Source: Zoroaster sp. YZ-2022
Lineage: Eukaryota > Echinodermata > Asteroidea > Forcipulatida > Zoroasteridae
Assembly (NCBI GenBank): GCA_029582265.1
Contig: CM055828.1
Coordinates: 27,730,618 to 27,794,617, forward strand
Length of the DNA stretch: 64,000 bases
Direction: 5' to 3'
Shown here: positions 1 to 11,826 of the stretch, one piece after another
Numbering within the stretch: the first letter of the stretch is position 1
Layout: each line of letters begins with the position of its first letter
Made by a program: the position numbers and the translations under genes
The notes under the pieces: model-generated
The model's database searches: none
Told to the model about the DNA's origin: nothing
Seen by the model: only the letters and a program-made list of their open reading frames with translations

Positions 1-101
1 AATATCTTATCATGTGGGGAATTATTGTCAGTCATTGAGTTAATCTAAAACTAGAACTCCGATTCCATGCCCTGTTGATCGTGATGATACTGTCCCTTTA
101 A
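1..101 (-). mobile_element. MITE family A, cut by window edge
   Basis: The end of a short inverted-repeat element whose full copies lie at 11408-11622 and 43387-43588. It shows the terminal block reading gccctgttgatcgtga...actgtccctttaa and the inner block ttaatctaaaact. The terminus abuts TTAA, as in the other copies. It is non-coding and non-autonomous. Its left part lies outside the window. Confidence 0.75.
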
Positions 102-320
102 TAATCACAGATGGCCACTTTTAAACAAATCTGAAAATAAACTAGAACCAAATTTTTATTGAGTGTACATTTTTGAAGAATGCTCTAAACTTGAGATGTT
201 CATTGTAAGGGTTCATCTATTTTTGTTTAAAATGTTTTCAAGTTTTCATATAATACGTGTGTATGTTACATATATATTTATAACATCTATTATTAATAAC
301 ATCCAGCTCTTGTGAGAGGT
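102..320. other. AT-rich unique sequence
   Basis: No gene or repeat recognised here before the trinucleotide array. Confidence 0.5.
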
Positions 321-892
<572 letters not shown>

Positions 893-1115
893 AGGTTATA
901 AGACATCAGCAAGAGCTTGTGGGTTCGAATCCTTTTTCACAGACACTTGGAAAGCACTGAGCATGCAGTGCTTCACACATACATGTACGTCGGTTTTAGG
1001 GCAAATTCACATCAATTGTTTATCTACCTGATGCAAGAATTTCATCAATCTATATGATAATCAATAATATTACATAAAATAGTTTTCATTATATACTACA
1101 TGTATTTTATGACTT
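893..1115. repeat. dispersed repeat fragment
   Basis: Bases about 927-1020 (ttcacagacacttggaaagc, then gcagtgcttcac and ttagggcaaatt) match 28617-28695, so this is a dispersed repeat. The rest is AT-rich with no call. Confidence 0.55.
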
Positions 1116-1411
1116 TTAACCCTCCTACTTTAGTGGGAAGTAGCTATAGAGGTCAAAATCAGTCAACTGCCTGTTTTGACTGTTGAACCAATTGTGCACA
1201 CAGGTGTATTTTTGACTGGTTTTGAATGTCATATTGACCACCCTCAACAATTTACAAGACAATGCTTTTACCAGTCAAAAACGGTTGACTTCATTTTGAC
1301 CAGTAAATGTGCATAAGTACTACATAAGGTTTGACAGTGTTTGACTTTTAAGTGCACTAGATATACCTTGGCAAGTACAGATTTTGACCCTTGCAGTTAG
1401 CGAAGGGTTAA
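1116..1411 (+). mobile_element. MITE family B (TTAACCCTCCTACT)
   Basis: Begins TTAACCCTCCTACTTTAGTG and ends GCGAAGGGTTAA, giving TTAA at both edges and short inverted ends. Homologous copies at 42901-43216 (inverted) and 61319-61618 share the internal blocks ctgcctgttttgac and ttgaccaccct. TTAA target sites with CCC-starting termini are typical of piggyBac-type elements (family knowledge). It has no coding capacity. Confidence 0.8.
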
Positions 1412-2743
1412 AATGATTAAAAAAGAACCCAATATACATGTAGCTAAAAGTAGGGCAATATGTGACTCAGAAGACTACATGTACATGTCAACTAGGAATG
1501 GACAGATCTAATTAACCACATCATTCCATAAGGACCGTACACCCCCTATAAAGGCATTTCCAACCCCAAACAATTGTCTAGAAAAGTAATTACACATTGT
1601 CTAGGAACTAGGAAGGAAACTATGTTACAACCCACTTGTCTACGTAACAACGCCCCCCCCCCCCCGTCTACAGAACGTCTGCTAGGTTGATTGTAAGACT
1701 AGTTACACCCTCCTGCTTCCCCCACTCCCCCACCCACACGACCCCATGATGTAAGCGTTACCTAGAGTGCATTATTTGACATTTGGAAATTTCTTAAAGA
1801 TCAAAATTGACGTACATGCAAGGTGATGAAAACCCTATATTTGTAAAAGGAAGGTGTTGTCATGTAGGGTCAGTCAGTTAGGAATTATTATTATTGTTCA
1901 TTTTTCTATTTATTTATTTACTTATTTAGTTATTTATTTATTATTTGCTTCTTATATTGATTTAGATATATTTTATAATTTTTTTTTTACTATATTACGA
2001 ATATATTTTTATTGTATTTATTTATTTTATTTAAAATTTTTTTTTATGTATTTATTTATTTTTATTTATTTATTTGTTTATTTTTATTTTTTTTGGGGGG
2101 GGGGGGGGAAATTCCTTTAAAATGTTGCTTTATTATGTTATAAATTTATCCAGAACAATACTTCATAATTTAAGTATCTTAAGTGATTTTCCTAATCATA
2201 CCTTTCATTTTTAGTGGGTTGGTGGTTTGAAGAATGTGGTTTTCTTTTGTTTTTGTTATTCATTATTTATTATTTTTTTTTTTTTGGGGGGGTGGGGGGG
2301 TGGAGGGGTTGTTTCTCTCTAGAGTAAACATTCTGCTTGATGTGTACTAAATCAAGTGGTCTTAAAGACAGTACACACTGTTGGTGAAATATCTGTAGAT
2401 GCATCCATATAAATGACATGTAAACACTCTATATGTACCTGTGAAAGTCTCAGCTATATTAGGTTGTGTGTTTAAAACAAAATTGTGAAAATTAGTAAAT
2501 TAATGCATTTCGATTTTTTAGTTTTCATAAAGAATTTAGGAAAGAAAATTCAAACTGGAATGTATTTGTTCTTCTTAAAAAGTTACGGCACCTCAGACAA
2601 ATGTATTTCTAAGGAAGATCGATGTCATCATTAGCTTAACACCAAGTGAGTTTGACATTAGAATTCATCCATTTTATTATTTTGGAATTGCCAATTCTAT
2701 ATCTTATCAACTCAGTTATGCCTGACTTAACAACTCAGTTATG
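1412..2743. other. no gene; low-complexity tracts
   Basis: Contains a C run at 1652-1665, a T-rich TATTT-type tract at about 1890-2094, a G run at 2095-2108 and a second G-rich run at 2285-2310. No coding or mobile feature recognised. The 88-residue frame at 1854-2120 is a translation of the T-rich tract. Confidence 0.6.
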
Positions 2744-2965
2744 CTCAGTGGCTTTATCGTCACGATCAACAGGGCATGGAATCGGAGTGCGAGTTTTAGA
2801 TTAACTCAGTGACTGAAAATAATATCCCACATGATAAGGTCATATTGATCATTGCTGCTGCATAAATGAGCCAGTAATTTTCAGTCACTGTGTTCATCTT
2901 AAACTATAGGGCACCTGTTGCCCTGTTGAAAGTCTGCACTGATCATGACGATACTGTCTGCTTAA
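2744..2965 (+). mobile_element. MITE family A, degraded
   Basis: Carries the family blocks cgtcacgatcaacagggcat, ttaactcagtgactgaaaat, atgataaggtcat and a decayed right end gatcatgacgatactgt. The left terminus is eroded. The right end still meets TTAA at 2962-2965. Confidence 0.75.
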
Positions 2966-3007
2966 GTTGATTTTAAGAATTTCTGTCATATGGTGCAATC
3001 CATAGTG

Positions 3008-3385
3008 GCTGCATGTAGGGCTGTGCCAGGTATCCGGATACCCGACCAAAACGGTCATTACCCGGTTCCATTTCTCGGTTCCAATTATATACCCGTAAAC
3101 GACTTTTTAAAATTCGGACTTAACATTTGAACGGTGCGAACAGAAATCTGTGACTCTTGTACAATGTAATGTTTACACTTTTACAGACAATTATCTTTAA
3201 ACTCAAGAGATTGCACTCCAATATCCTCTGTGTTATAAAACTCAATTTGTTACCATTTACAGTACATGTATTTGTACACCACCGGAGGCATGTTTTCAAT
3301 AAAAATGAAAACGGGTATCCGAAGTATCCTGATTTCGGGTATCCGGTTCCAAAAATATCCGAAAACGTACAGCCCTAGCTGCATG
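3008..3385. mobile_element. hAT-type MITE with 8-bp target duplication
   Basis: The element runs 3016-3377. It starts TAGGGCTGTGCC and ends ACAGCCCTA (inverted ends TAGGGCTGT). The 8-bp word GCTGCATG occurs just before (3008-3015) and just after (3378-3385) as a perfect target duplication. An 8-bp duplication with TAGGG-type ends is diagnostic of the hAT superfamily. The subterminal parts are rich in ggtatccg and cgggtatcc words. There is no transposase frame. A related copy with ggtacccgg words begins at about 9234. Confidence 0.88.
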
Positions 3386-3386
3386 T

Positions 3387-3702
3387 ATCCTCCTACACAT
3401 GGAGGCCACTCCGATCCACTAAATTCTGCTCTTGAGCAACCTTCAGTACATACATGTACAAGCCTGCTGTCCTTTCCAAGTAATCTTACAAAATCAACTG
3501 TGTGCCACCCAGGCCACTAAATGTTTGAACATATTAGTATGGCCTGCAATGTATCAATGGGAGACCATGCACCTTACCCTGCAATCTCAGTGGTGTGACA
3601 GTGCACAGAAGGGTAACCATAGGAGGCCACTGGCAACACCTAATGGCTTGGAGTGGCCTGAATGGATTGTTTCAAAAATTGCACTGATTGTAGGAGGGTT
3701 AA
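3387..3702 (+). mobile_element. MITE family C
   Basis: Sequence from tcctcctacacatggaggcc to attgtaggagggttaa is repeated, inverted, at 50337-50665. The right end is GGAGGGTTAA. The left TTAA has been lost, and the hAT-type insertion ends right at this boundary. The terminal sequence resembles family B but the interior does not. Confidence 0.8.
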
Positions 3703-4172
3703 TGGCTGGGTAGGCTGAACTAATATTGAACACTACATACCAATTACATTTCCCTGGCCAATACGTGTCAGGATGAACATGTATGTATCTCACGTGCAGT
3801 GTGGACACATTAAAGTGTCATCCTGGTACATGTTATATATACACTTAGTCAGTATTGTATCTTCAGTCAGTATGACTGGACTACCACTGACATTTATTAT
3901 TCATTTCATGACTATTTTATGGGAAATTTATAGCCACACCAAACTGCAAAGAAGTTTGTGGTCGCCTGCTCCATTGTCAAATGAATGATAATGATGGTGT
4001 GATGGGAAATATACAGTCATTATCTTGTCTGATTAAGGAAAACAGTCTACAAGTACATTTTTAGAGCAATTGTGTGTTTCAACGACAGTGTTACACCATT
4101 GGTAAAATGTTTGTCAAGGCATCCATACTTTATATAAAACCCAAGTTATAAATACTACCAGAAACCAGCCAG
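3703..4172. other. no gene; one repeat scrap
   Basis: Bases about 4092-4140 (ggtaaaatgtttgtcaaggc, then atccatacttta) are an inverted scrap of the family that gave rise to the 59-bp array near 39 kb. Nothing else recognised. Confidence 0.5.
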
Positions 4173-4362
4173 TTAAAAGGACAATACCGTCACGATCAGA
4201 GCAGACTTTCTACAGGGCATGGAATCGGCATCCTAATTTAAGATAAACACAGTGACTGAAAATTGCTGGCTCATTTATGCAGCAGCAATGGCAAGGACCT
4301 TATCATGTGAGTTAATCTAAAACTACCACTCTGATTCAATGCCCTGTTGATCGTCCCTTTAA
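4173..4362 (-). mobile_element. MITE family A
   Basis: Starts TTAAAAGGACAATACCGTCA and ends tcgtccctttaa, with TTAA at both ends. The inner order is the reverse of the copy at 11408-11622. Confidence 0.82.
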
Positions 4363-4569
4363 TGTTTTAGTTAATCTTGTTGTTTTGCTATTAATGAGAA
4401 AATAGTGAAATGCACTGTATGTATACATTCCAATGTGGAATTTCTGTCTTTGGATGACAGAAATTTAAATAAATATTTTAAGAGATGTTTGATAACCAAT
4501 ATTAACTTTAAACTAATTACATGTAAAGTAAATCTGTTATCATTTACGTGTTTCCAGATTACCAATAGT

Positions 4570-4831
4570 GAATCATCTTCCAACTAAACTCAAATCTTGT
4601 CATAGTATAACTAGATTTAAGTCGATGCTTAAAACTCATCTTATGTCACAATTCTTCAAAGATGATGTATATTTGTAATTGCATTGTAGGTACATGTATC
4701 TCAGTACATAATTATTTCCCTATGCTATCATTGTATATTGTTTGTATTCATGTTTTTTCTTTGTTTCCGCGCCTTGAGCGCCCAGCAGGGTGGGTATGTG
4801 CACGCTACAAATCTTTATTATATTATTATTA
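4570..4831 (+). pseudogene. LINE 3' end (non-LTR retrotransposon)
   Basis: The plus strand at about 4579-4660 translates to LP.KL...HSITRFKSMLKTHL. This is the conserved C-terminal tail of reverse transcriptases in L2/CR1-like LINEs (LP..LR....FK..LKTHL). It is followed by a 3' untranslated part with gcgccttgagcgcc and a short TATTATTATT tail. The expected Trp before the LP motif is changed. It is strongly 5'-truncated, as is usual for LINE insertions, and cannot be functional. Confidence 0.75.
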
Positions 4832-4854
4832 AGTGGCTTTAATGTACATCTTGA

Positions 4855-5010
4855 TTCAAAGCAGCTCTATGAAATTGGGCCCTGAGGCTAATTTTGTGGA
4901 CATTTGTTCGCTATAAAGCAAATACCTTTGCTTATTAATTTTACAGACAACCAGCCAAGGTCTGTATATACATGTACAGTTTGTGTGAAAAATCCACTAG
5001 TAACCAAAAA
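4855..5010. mobile_element. MITE family E relic
   Basis: Contains aagcagctctatgaaattgg followed by gccc, and the inner block accagccaaggtctgta...tttgtgtgaaaaat, as in the fuller copy at 25522-25725. The ends are eroded. Confidence 0.6.
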
Positions 5011-5940
5011 ATTTATTTAAAAATTCTTTTTTTAATTTTTTTTTTTTAAACAGTGGCAAAAAAGAACAGGGCATTGTTTGTCAATAAATTGGTTAAGCTC
5101 AATTATAATGACTTAATAATTAATTATATCACCAAATAAACCACTTACTGACAAGGGAAACTGACCAGGTACATAAATACATTTTGGGGTGAACAAAGAC
5201 AAATATATATACTGTATTTTTTCCCAAAAAAACATAATTCCAAATTGGCTTACACAAGCAAAATTTACTGCTAAGCATTTTTAACTATAAGCCAAATCAG
5301 AATTGTGGATTGGAAAAAAAAAGTGACAAAACAGTCACAAAAAGAATGTGGCCTTGTATGAAATTGGCCCCAAGTTTCAAGAATCTGCATTGAAGGTTTG
5401 TCATAATTAAACATACATGGGCTTCTGATCAAATGTCTCACCTCACAGATCCGGGCAACGTGGAAAGAAGCTACTCTCTTCACTTTACTGGCCATCCTGC
5501 CAATGTAGAAATCAAACGGCGTTTCCCTGGCGGAAATTTTGAAGCATATTCCCCAGTGACGCGGCAATGGTGTCGCAGACGCGATGATACGACAAGACAG
5601 ACCGAGCAATGTGATGCCGATCCATTAGTTTGATCACACCCTCCTTGCACTCTGTTTTTTTTTTTTCTGTCAAGAAAAGAACGAGAGATGTTAGACAGAT
5701 CAGGACGGTATATTTAAACTTCATGTCCATCCATGTAATATCCCGACAGGAGAATCAGCTTCCCACGTCATGTGACATGTTGCATACATGTAAGTATCTT
5801 GTGATTGAGGGTTCATACACTCTTTTATTATAAAAATCCACATTTCCAAGGAACGGAGAATGTCATTTCATTATGAGTTCAACAAACTCAAGGAGTTTTG
5901 TAACTGACCAAATGAACAATCATCAAACTCAAGATGAACT
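5011..5940. other. no confident gene; exon-like GC-richer patch
   Basis: Bases about 5442-5666 are richer in GC than their surroundings. On the minus strand they have an acceptor-like cttgacag and a donor-like ctgtgag/gtgaga. No minus frame stays open across the whole interval. One plus frame (5433-5633) is open and ends in TGA. I recognise no protein family. The rest is AT-rich. Confidence 0.3.
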
Positions 5941-6055
5941 ATATTGACGACTGGAGCAGACTAGTCGAAACGTTGAGAACAAACCAACCGGCTCTGCTCA
6001 GAGCCATCACTTCTTCCAAGAAGAGATTATTACATGGTGCACCCGAAAGAACTCA
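5941..6055 (+). mobile_element. Penelope-type 3' end fragment
   Basis: Contains ttgacgactggagcagacta, then gtcgaaacgttgag, and further on gagattattacatggtgcac. The same order of blocks occurs at the 3' end of the Penelope-like element at 21487-21600. The first block is a degenerate version of the hammerhead-like motif seen there. No coding sequence is left. Confidence 0.6.
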
Positions 6056-6065
6056 ATAGGCCCTA

Positions 6066-6275
6066 CAGGGGTGTGATTTGACAAAAGTAAAAAAATCCTG
6101 AAAATTGGGTAGTGGGGCTGGCTCTTCCTTTGGTCTACAGGCCACAATACAGGCTACTTCTTTCTTTCCTTGGTGGCTACATGTACTTCTCTTCTTTCAA
6201 GAACATTTTGATGCTAAGGGAGATTGTAAAAAAAATCCTGAAATCAGGAAAAATCCTGAGAAATCACAGGCCTGT
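6066..6275. mobile_element. MITE family F (CAGGGGTGTGATTT)
   Basis: Starts CAGGGGTGTGATTTGAC and ends GAGAAATCACAGGCCTG, giving imperfect inverted ends. The same element, broken by a LINE tail, lies at 23451-24036. It shares the blocks ttggtctacaggcc, ttctttccttggtggctac and aatcaggaaaaatcctgag. No coding capacity. Confidence 0.75.
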
Positions 6276-6300
6276 CAATAACAGGAAATATATCATTGTT

Positions 6301-6563
6301 TTAACCAGTTCGCACCGGGAATAAAAAAGTTTTTCCGAACCCCGTGGCGGGTTTATTTTTACCGCACAAACACGACCAATGGTGCTCACCAGAGCGTGAC
6401 CGGGGAGACCGCGTCTTCCACCGTATGCTTATGGCTCGTTGCCATGTCGACCGGGAATCTATACAAATATTCCCAAGAATCCTGTGGCATGTTTAGACGC
6501 TCTCCGATCCGCTGTCCAAAATAAAATTGCGTGTATACATGGCCTCCGACGCGAACTGGTTAA
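6301..6563 (+). mobile_element. MITE family G (TTAACCAGTTCGC)
   Basis: Starts TTAACCAGTTCGCACCGGGA and ends CGACGCGAACTGGTTAA, with near-perfect inverted ends of about 13 bp flanked by TTAA. The interior is GC-richer than the surroundings. A second copy at 43657-43907 shares gtttagacgctctccgatcc. TTAA flanks with CC-starting termini again suggest piggyBac-type mobilisation (inference). Confidence 0.85.
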
Positions 6564-8168
6564 ACTTACACCCCGCTGTGTCTTACTACTACATAGAGAT
6601 ATAAAACACAACTGACCTGTGAAAGGTTCAGCTCATTATGTTGTGTCGTTTATGAGAAAAAAGTAAAACTGCATTCAGAAAACACAAACTTTGTATGAAT
6701 TCAAAATTGGAATTTTGAAACAGTTCGCTATGTAAATTCTGATGTACATATCGGTACATAGCATTTGACTACTCATAAAAAAAACAATGGCACCTCAGAC
6801 AGAAAGATTTCAAGAAATTTTTTTTTTTCAAAGGGTTGCCATATTTTTTTATTTCAAATTTTCTCTGCGATGAAAGCATTACAGAGTCCAGACAGAATAC
6901 TTTCTTTCTTTTTTATGTAAACCTGTGATCATGGTTTTTTTTTATAGTGAAAATGCACCCAGATTTTGTTGTATTCATTCAGACATGGAATTTACAACTG
7001 CAAAAATTCATTTGCAAAATAATTTGATTATTTAAATTAAATGATAGCACATCAGACAGAAATATTTCAATGGATGTTTTAAACCATCATCAACTCTACA
7101 CCACATTAGTTTCATGTAAATCTGTGACCACTTTAATATGTTTTTTTTTGTTTTTTTGAAGAATACATGTAGGCCTATACTAATAGAGTAAAGGGGATTT
7201 TAAATTGCAATCATTATTGGTTAGTGAAGCACTCTTCCATGTAAAAACAGTACGACTTTGATGAAGCATTAAAACAAATAGCCCCATGCAGAGGAAATCC
7301 TACGATTCAAATGAGACAACCGTGATTCTACAAGAAGCAATTAGCTCCACGATGCAACGGAGCAAAACAAAGGAGGAACACAGTCTCTTATGAGTGGGGC
7401 CTGTCTCTCCCCAGTCTAGGAAGCGCAGACGGCGGAAAACGTGACGACTGCACCTTCTTCAAGAAGCTGAAGGCACTTTGGGTCAGTAGGTTCAGGAACG
7501 TGTGGAGAGGTGGAGACAAACCTTGAGAGACCTATTAGAATGGACATGGGTGTTTACCGGTGGCGTTATAACAAGCTTAGGGTGTCGCTTACTGAGCTTA
7601 GTAAAGGCGGCATTCATTCAAAGTGGTAGTTCAGCATTAGAGGGGGAGGGGAGGGGGGGGGGCTGGGATTCCAGGGAACGATTTTGTTCATTTTGTAAAG
7701 CAACATTTTTTAGGCATAAGTATTTGTGGGTGTATGTAATGCTAATTTTGAAAAGCAAATCTTAATTTTTTGATAAGCAAATTGTGAAATTTGTGTAGCA
7801 TTTTTGCTATGAGATAGATGAAGTGAAATCTTTGACGAGCCCTGAGGGGTTCTGTCTTCTTAAAGGAAGGGTAACATGACAGGCACATGCTTATTTAATA
7901 CAGGATCTCAGCAGGAGCTTTCACTGATCAGAAATGTAGGTGTGATTTTCATTAAGTCTGCATACACAGCTTAACCAACACAACATAACCACAGCTTATG
8001 AACAAACACATTAAGAAAGAGGCAAATATACAACCTGAAAGGTTTGCTGAAATTAAAATCTTGTGGTTAACTGATAGACTAGGTGTTCAAATACTCTTCT
8101 TTTGTAATATATAACCTACATGTATATTCTTTTTTTGTAGTTGTTTCTCCAAAAATGTATATTTAATT
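6564..8168. other. no confident gene; one possible terminal exon
   Basis: Mostly AT-rich. Bases 7326-7526 hold an open frame of 66 codons without Met, ending in TGA. An acceptor-like ctgtctctccccag ends at 7414. Downstream the frame reads GGKRDDCTFFKKLKALW, with one Lys-Arg pair and one Cys. I cannot assign it to a family. Bases about 6600-7150 include scraps of the 59-bp-array family (cctgtgaaaggttcagctca). Confidence 0.3.
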
Positions 8169-9132
<964 letters not shown>

Positions 9133-9233
9133 AAAGGTCCTGAAACAAGAACAGCTAATTTTGTACGCATCATCGGCAGCCTTTAGATATTCTGACTTCT
9201 GCCAATGACGTCATATCAAAACCATCATTTTAG

Positions 9234-10020
9234 TAGGCCTGTGCCGGGTACCCGGGTTTGCGGGTACCTGACCATTGAGTTCAATACCCAGTTCCTTTTT
9301 ACTGCTTCAGGTACCCGAAACCCATTTTTTTAAATCTGCTGTAACATTTCATAAACTGAATGCCAATCTCTGATGAACACTTTCCGATCTTCCATCTTCC
9401 AAGGTTTCAGGTACTTTGTTTTATTTCATAAAATTTATAACAGTAATCAAGTATCACTTTGGGGGGTATTTTTTCGTGTTATTATTATTTTTTATTAACC
9501 CTAATTCCCTAGGCCCATTTGCTTGTAACACATAATCTGAATCCTCCAAAATCCTTCAGTAGTAAAGCAAGCACATAACATGTATGTATGTGTATCTAAT
9601 ATGTGATACATGTACATGTACATGGCCAGGGACCCTCCCTGCAAGCATGGAGCAATAAACAGTGTCCACTGACCCAAGCACTGACCTTGCAATCACTACA
9701 ACAAACATGGATGTACATGTACCATGGAAAGGCAAGTATGCCTAATAACCTCAATCCTCCAAAATCCTTCACTTTAGCAAAGTGGATTTTGGAGGATTTG
9801 GGAAGGTTACGGTTAATTAATGTAATGGTAATGAACAAATGGAAATGAATGCCAATGTCTTGTGCTGCATTTGGCCTATGCATCGCACAAGGAATTATCA
9901 AGCACAGCGGTGAATGTGGTGAAAAATCTGTTTTTCCCCCCATTTGTTTACAGGTACCCAGTAACCAGACCATTATGTTGGCCGGGTACCTGGTTCCAAA
10001 ATTACCGGTGGATGCACAGC
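9234..10020. mobile_element. hAT-like MITE relic interrupted by MITE D
   Basis: The left end TAGGCCTGTGCCGGGTACCC resembles the hAT-type element at 3016. The right part around 9950-10005 has matching ggtaccca and gccgggtacctgg words. A TTAA-flanked MITE D (9495-9816) sits inside. The right terminus is decayed and I found no target duplication. Confidence 0.5.
9495..9816 (+). mobile_element. MITE family D (TTAACCCTAA), copy 1
   Basis: Starts TTAACCCTAATTCCCTAGGC and ends GGGAAGGTTACGGTTAA. The block tggccagggaccctccctgc and the palindromic cctccaaaatccttcac...ggattttggaggatt recur in the copies at 15747, 24671, 48555 and 55535. Short minus-strand open frames over it (HCLLLHACREGPWPC) recur only because the DNA repeats. 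Confidence 0.88.
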
Positions 10021-10543
10021 ACAACAAGTTTCCATGTCTCCAAGATTTTTCAGGGACCAGCTCCACATTTTGATCTATAGTACATCTAAAATATTCAATT
10101 TAAAGTCGTGATCTGTCTTGGTAACCAATACTGATGAGCCTACCTATATTGTCAAGTTTCACATTTGTGGAGTTTCAAATTCAACAAGACTATTCAGCGA
10201 GGCATGCCGAATTCAATGAAACAATCCCAGCATCCATATTACAGGTTGTTCCAATGTAGTAATAAAGGAATTATGTTTAAAGTGTCACGTTCTTTTTCAC
10301 TGTTGCCAGGCTCCAACATTAATATAGTGGCAAGAATACGTTACTCATTACTCTGAACAGAAAAACACAGTACATGGATACATACTAATGTACTTTGTAG
10401 ATCGCTATAACAACGCACATGACTGTGTCACATGTACTTGTACATGATCATTTTAAAGGGAAGTTAATTCCCTGATTACAAAATTACGGAATGATTGTGC
10501 AAAAGCTAATTCTTGATGTGAAGATGCAAAATAATGGTTATCG
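10021..10543. other. no gene recognised
   Basis: AT-rich sequence. From about 10455 it shares words with the HHR-like repeat neighbourhood (aaattacggaatgattgtgc). Nothing else supported. Confidence 0.5.
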
Positions 10544-10584
10544 GCCTTACGTTTCGAACCTATAGCGGGTTCTTTCTCAAAGGC
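10544..10584 (-). ncRNA. hammerhead-like fold, non-canonical core
   Basis: On the minus strand it reads GCCTT, TGAGAAA, GAACC, loop, GGTTC, GAAACGT, AAGGC. The outer helix GCCTT/AAGGC and inner helix GAACC/GGTTC flank elements in the order of a hammerhead ribozyme core. That core would be CUGANGA then GAAA; here the first block differs at two positions. The same arrangement recurs at 41281-41324. It is probably an inactive descendant of a retroelement-linked hammerhead (inference). Confidence 0.4.
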
Positions 10585-10814
10585 AAAATGAACACGATAC
10601 AAACATACATTCATACATGAACACAAGAGTGAGCAGAAGTTAGTCTGGTGTGAAATGAACACAAAAGAAAAAGGTACAAAAAGCAGAGTCAGGTTCTGGT
10701 CCTGGGACAAAAGAGGGATTACATATGAATAGATAGATTGATGTGAAGTTGGTAGAGATACCAATCATCCTGAAAGGTGTTCTGTCTGATGTGCTCACAA
10801 ACAAATGTGCATAT
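10585..10814. repeat. dispersed repeat flank
   Basis: Resembles the flank of the second hammerhead-like copy near 41325-41395 (ctcaaaggcaaaatg, acacaagagtg/acacaggagtg). Its right part (gatgtgaagttggta...accaatcatcctgaaa) is related to scraps at about 38290 and 61160. Confidence 0.5.
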
Positions 10815-11162
10815 CACTATGAATAACTTTACCCTGAAAATGCCCTGAAAATCTGTTTTACCATGAAATAAATAGTTCACAGCAATTTCATGACGACACA
10901 ACACCGTGAAAACACCATGAAGTACTCTTGGAATTTCTTCGCAGTGAAAACGCCGTGAAAACGACATGAACTTCTTGTGGCAGTTTTGGGGCAGCTCGTT
11001 AATTAAAAAGATCGCCGTGAATTTGCCCTGAAAGCACTATGAACATTATTGCCAATATCTGAGAGGAAGAGACACCATGAAATTGCCATGAAATCATGGT
11101 GAACTATTATTTCACAGCAAACGGATTTTCAGGGCATTTTCAGGGTAAAGTTATTCATAGTG
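10815..11162. mobile_element. MITE family H, long inverted ends
   Basis: The left end CACTATGAATAACTTTACCC, continuing tgaaaatgccctgaaaa, is matched inverted at 11119-11162, giving inverted repeats of about 45 bp. The interior carries many degenerate cgtgaaaa/ccatgaaat words. No coding capacity. No clear target duplication, so the superfamily is unknown. Confidence 0.8.
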
Positions 11163-11407
11163 TACAATAAGCAAAAACTTGACGGATAACAACTTTCTGT
11201 TCTAAGTGGTTTTTTGGTACAAAAATGTGACTTTTTCTCTTGTTGCTCATGAATTAGATTCTTCATTGAGCTGAACATTTCATAGGTTGGTTATCACAGT
11301 TTTCTCATGGTACTATCAAGTCTGTTTTGGGAAGAATCCTAAACAATATTTTTTTGTTGCGAGTCAAAACAAAAAGTGGTCATTATACAGTTTTCAAGAG
11401 CAGCTGT
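11163..11407. other. no feature seen
   Basis: AT-rich sequence without recognised genes or repeats. Confidence 0.5.
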
Positions 11408-11622
11408 TTAATGGGACAATATCGTCACGATCAACGGGGCATGCAATCAGAGCGCTAGTTTTAGATTAACTCAGTGACTGAAAATAATACCCCACATGAT
11501 AAGGTCATTATTGCCATTGCTGCTGCATGAATGAGCCAGTTATTTTCAGTCACTTAAACTAGGACACCGATTTCATGCCCTGTTAGAAGTCTGCTCTGAT
11601 TGTGACTCTATTGTCCCTTTAA
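11408..11622 (+). mobile_element. MITE family A, near-complete
   Basis: TTAA at both edges. The left end is tgggacaatatcgtcacgat and the right end is tattgtccctttaa. It includes ttagattaactcagtgactg, catgataaggtcatt and gctgctgcatgaatgagcc. This is my reference copy for family A, about 215 bp. Its internal inverted arms (gtcacgatcaa...gggcat and atgccctg...gattgtgac) are short. Confidence 0.85.
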
Positions 11623-11826
11623 CAAGAACAGTTAATTTCCAGTAATTTCTTTTGATGAAGTCTTGAAAACACCACCATGGTACATAATTTGTTAAATTTG
11701 ATGGCATAATGGTATGCATACAAGTACCTTCAAACTGTAAAATACCAAAATAAATGTCAGCTGAAGTTCTTTCTGAGAAACATATACACAGTTTGGCCTG
11801 TTTGGCCTGTTTGGCCTGTTTGGCAT
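11623..11826. repeat. spacer with 9-bp tandem and C run
   Basis: At about 11790-11824 the word tttggcctg is repeated about four times, followed by a C run to 11840. Otherwise nothing recognised. Confidence 0.6.

Noticed and set aside
9596..10066. Recurrent minus-strand peptide with HCLLLHACREGPWPC, seen at five loci
   Set aside because: It lies in MITE family D. Recurrence reflects DNA copies, lengths and frames differ between copies, and no start or stop is conserved.
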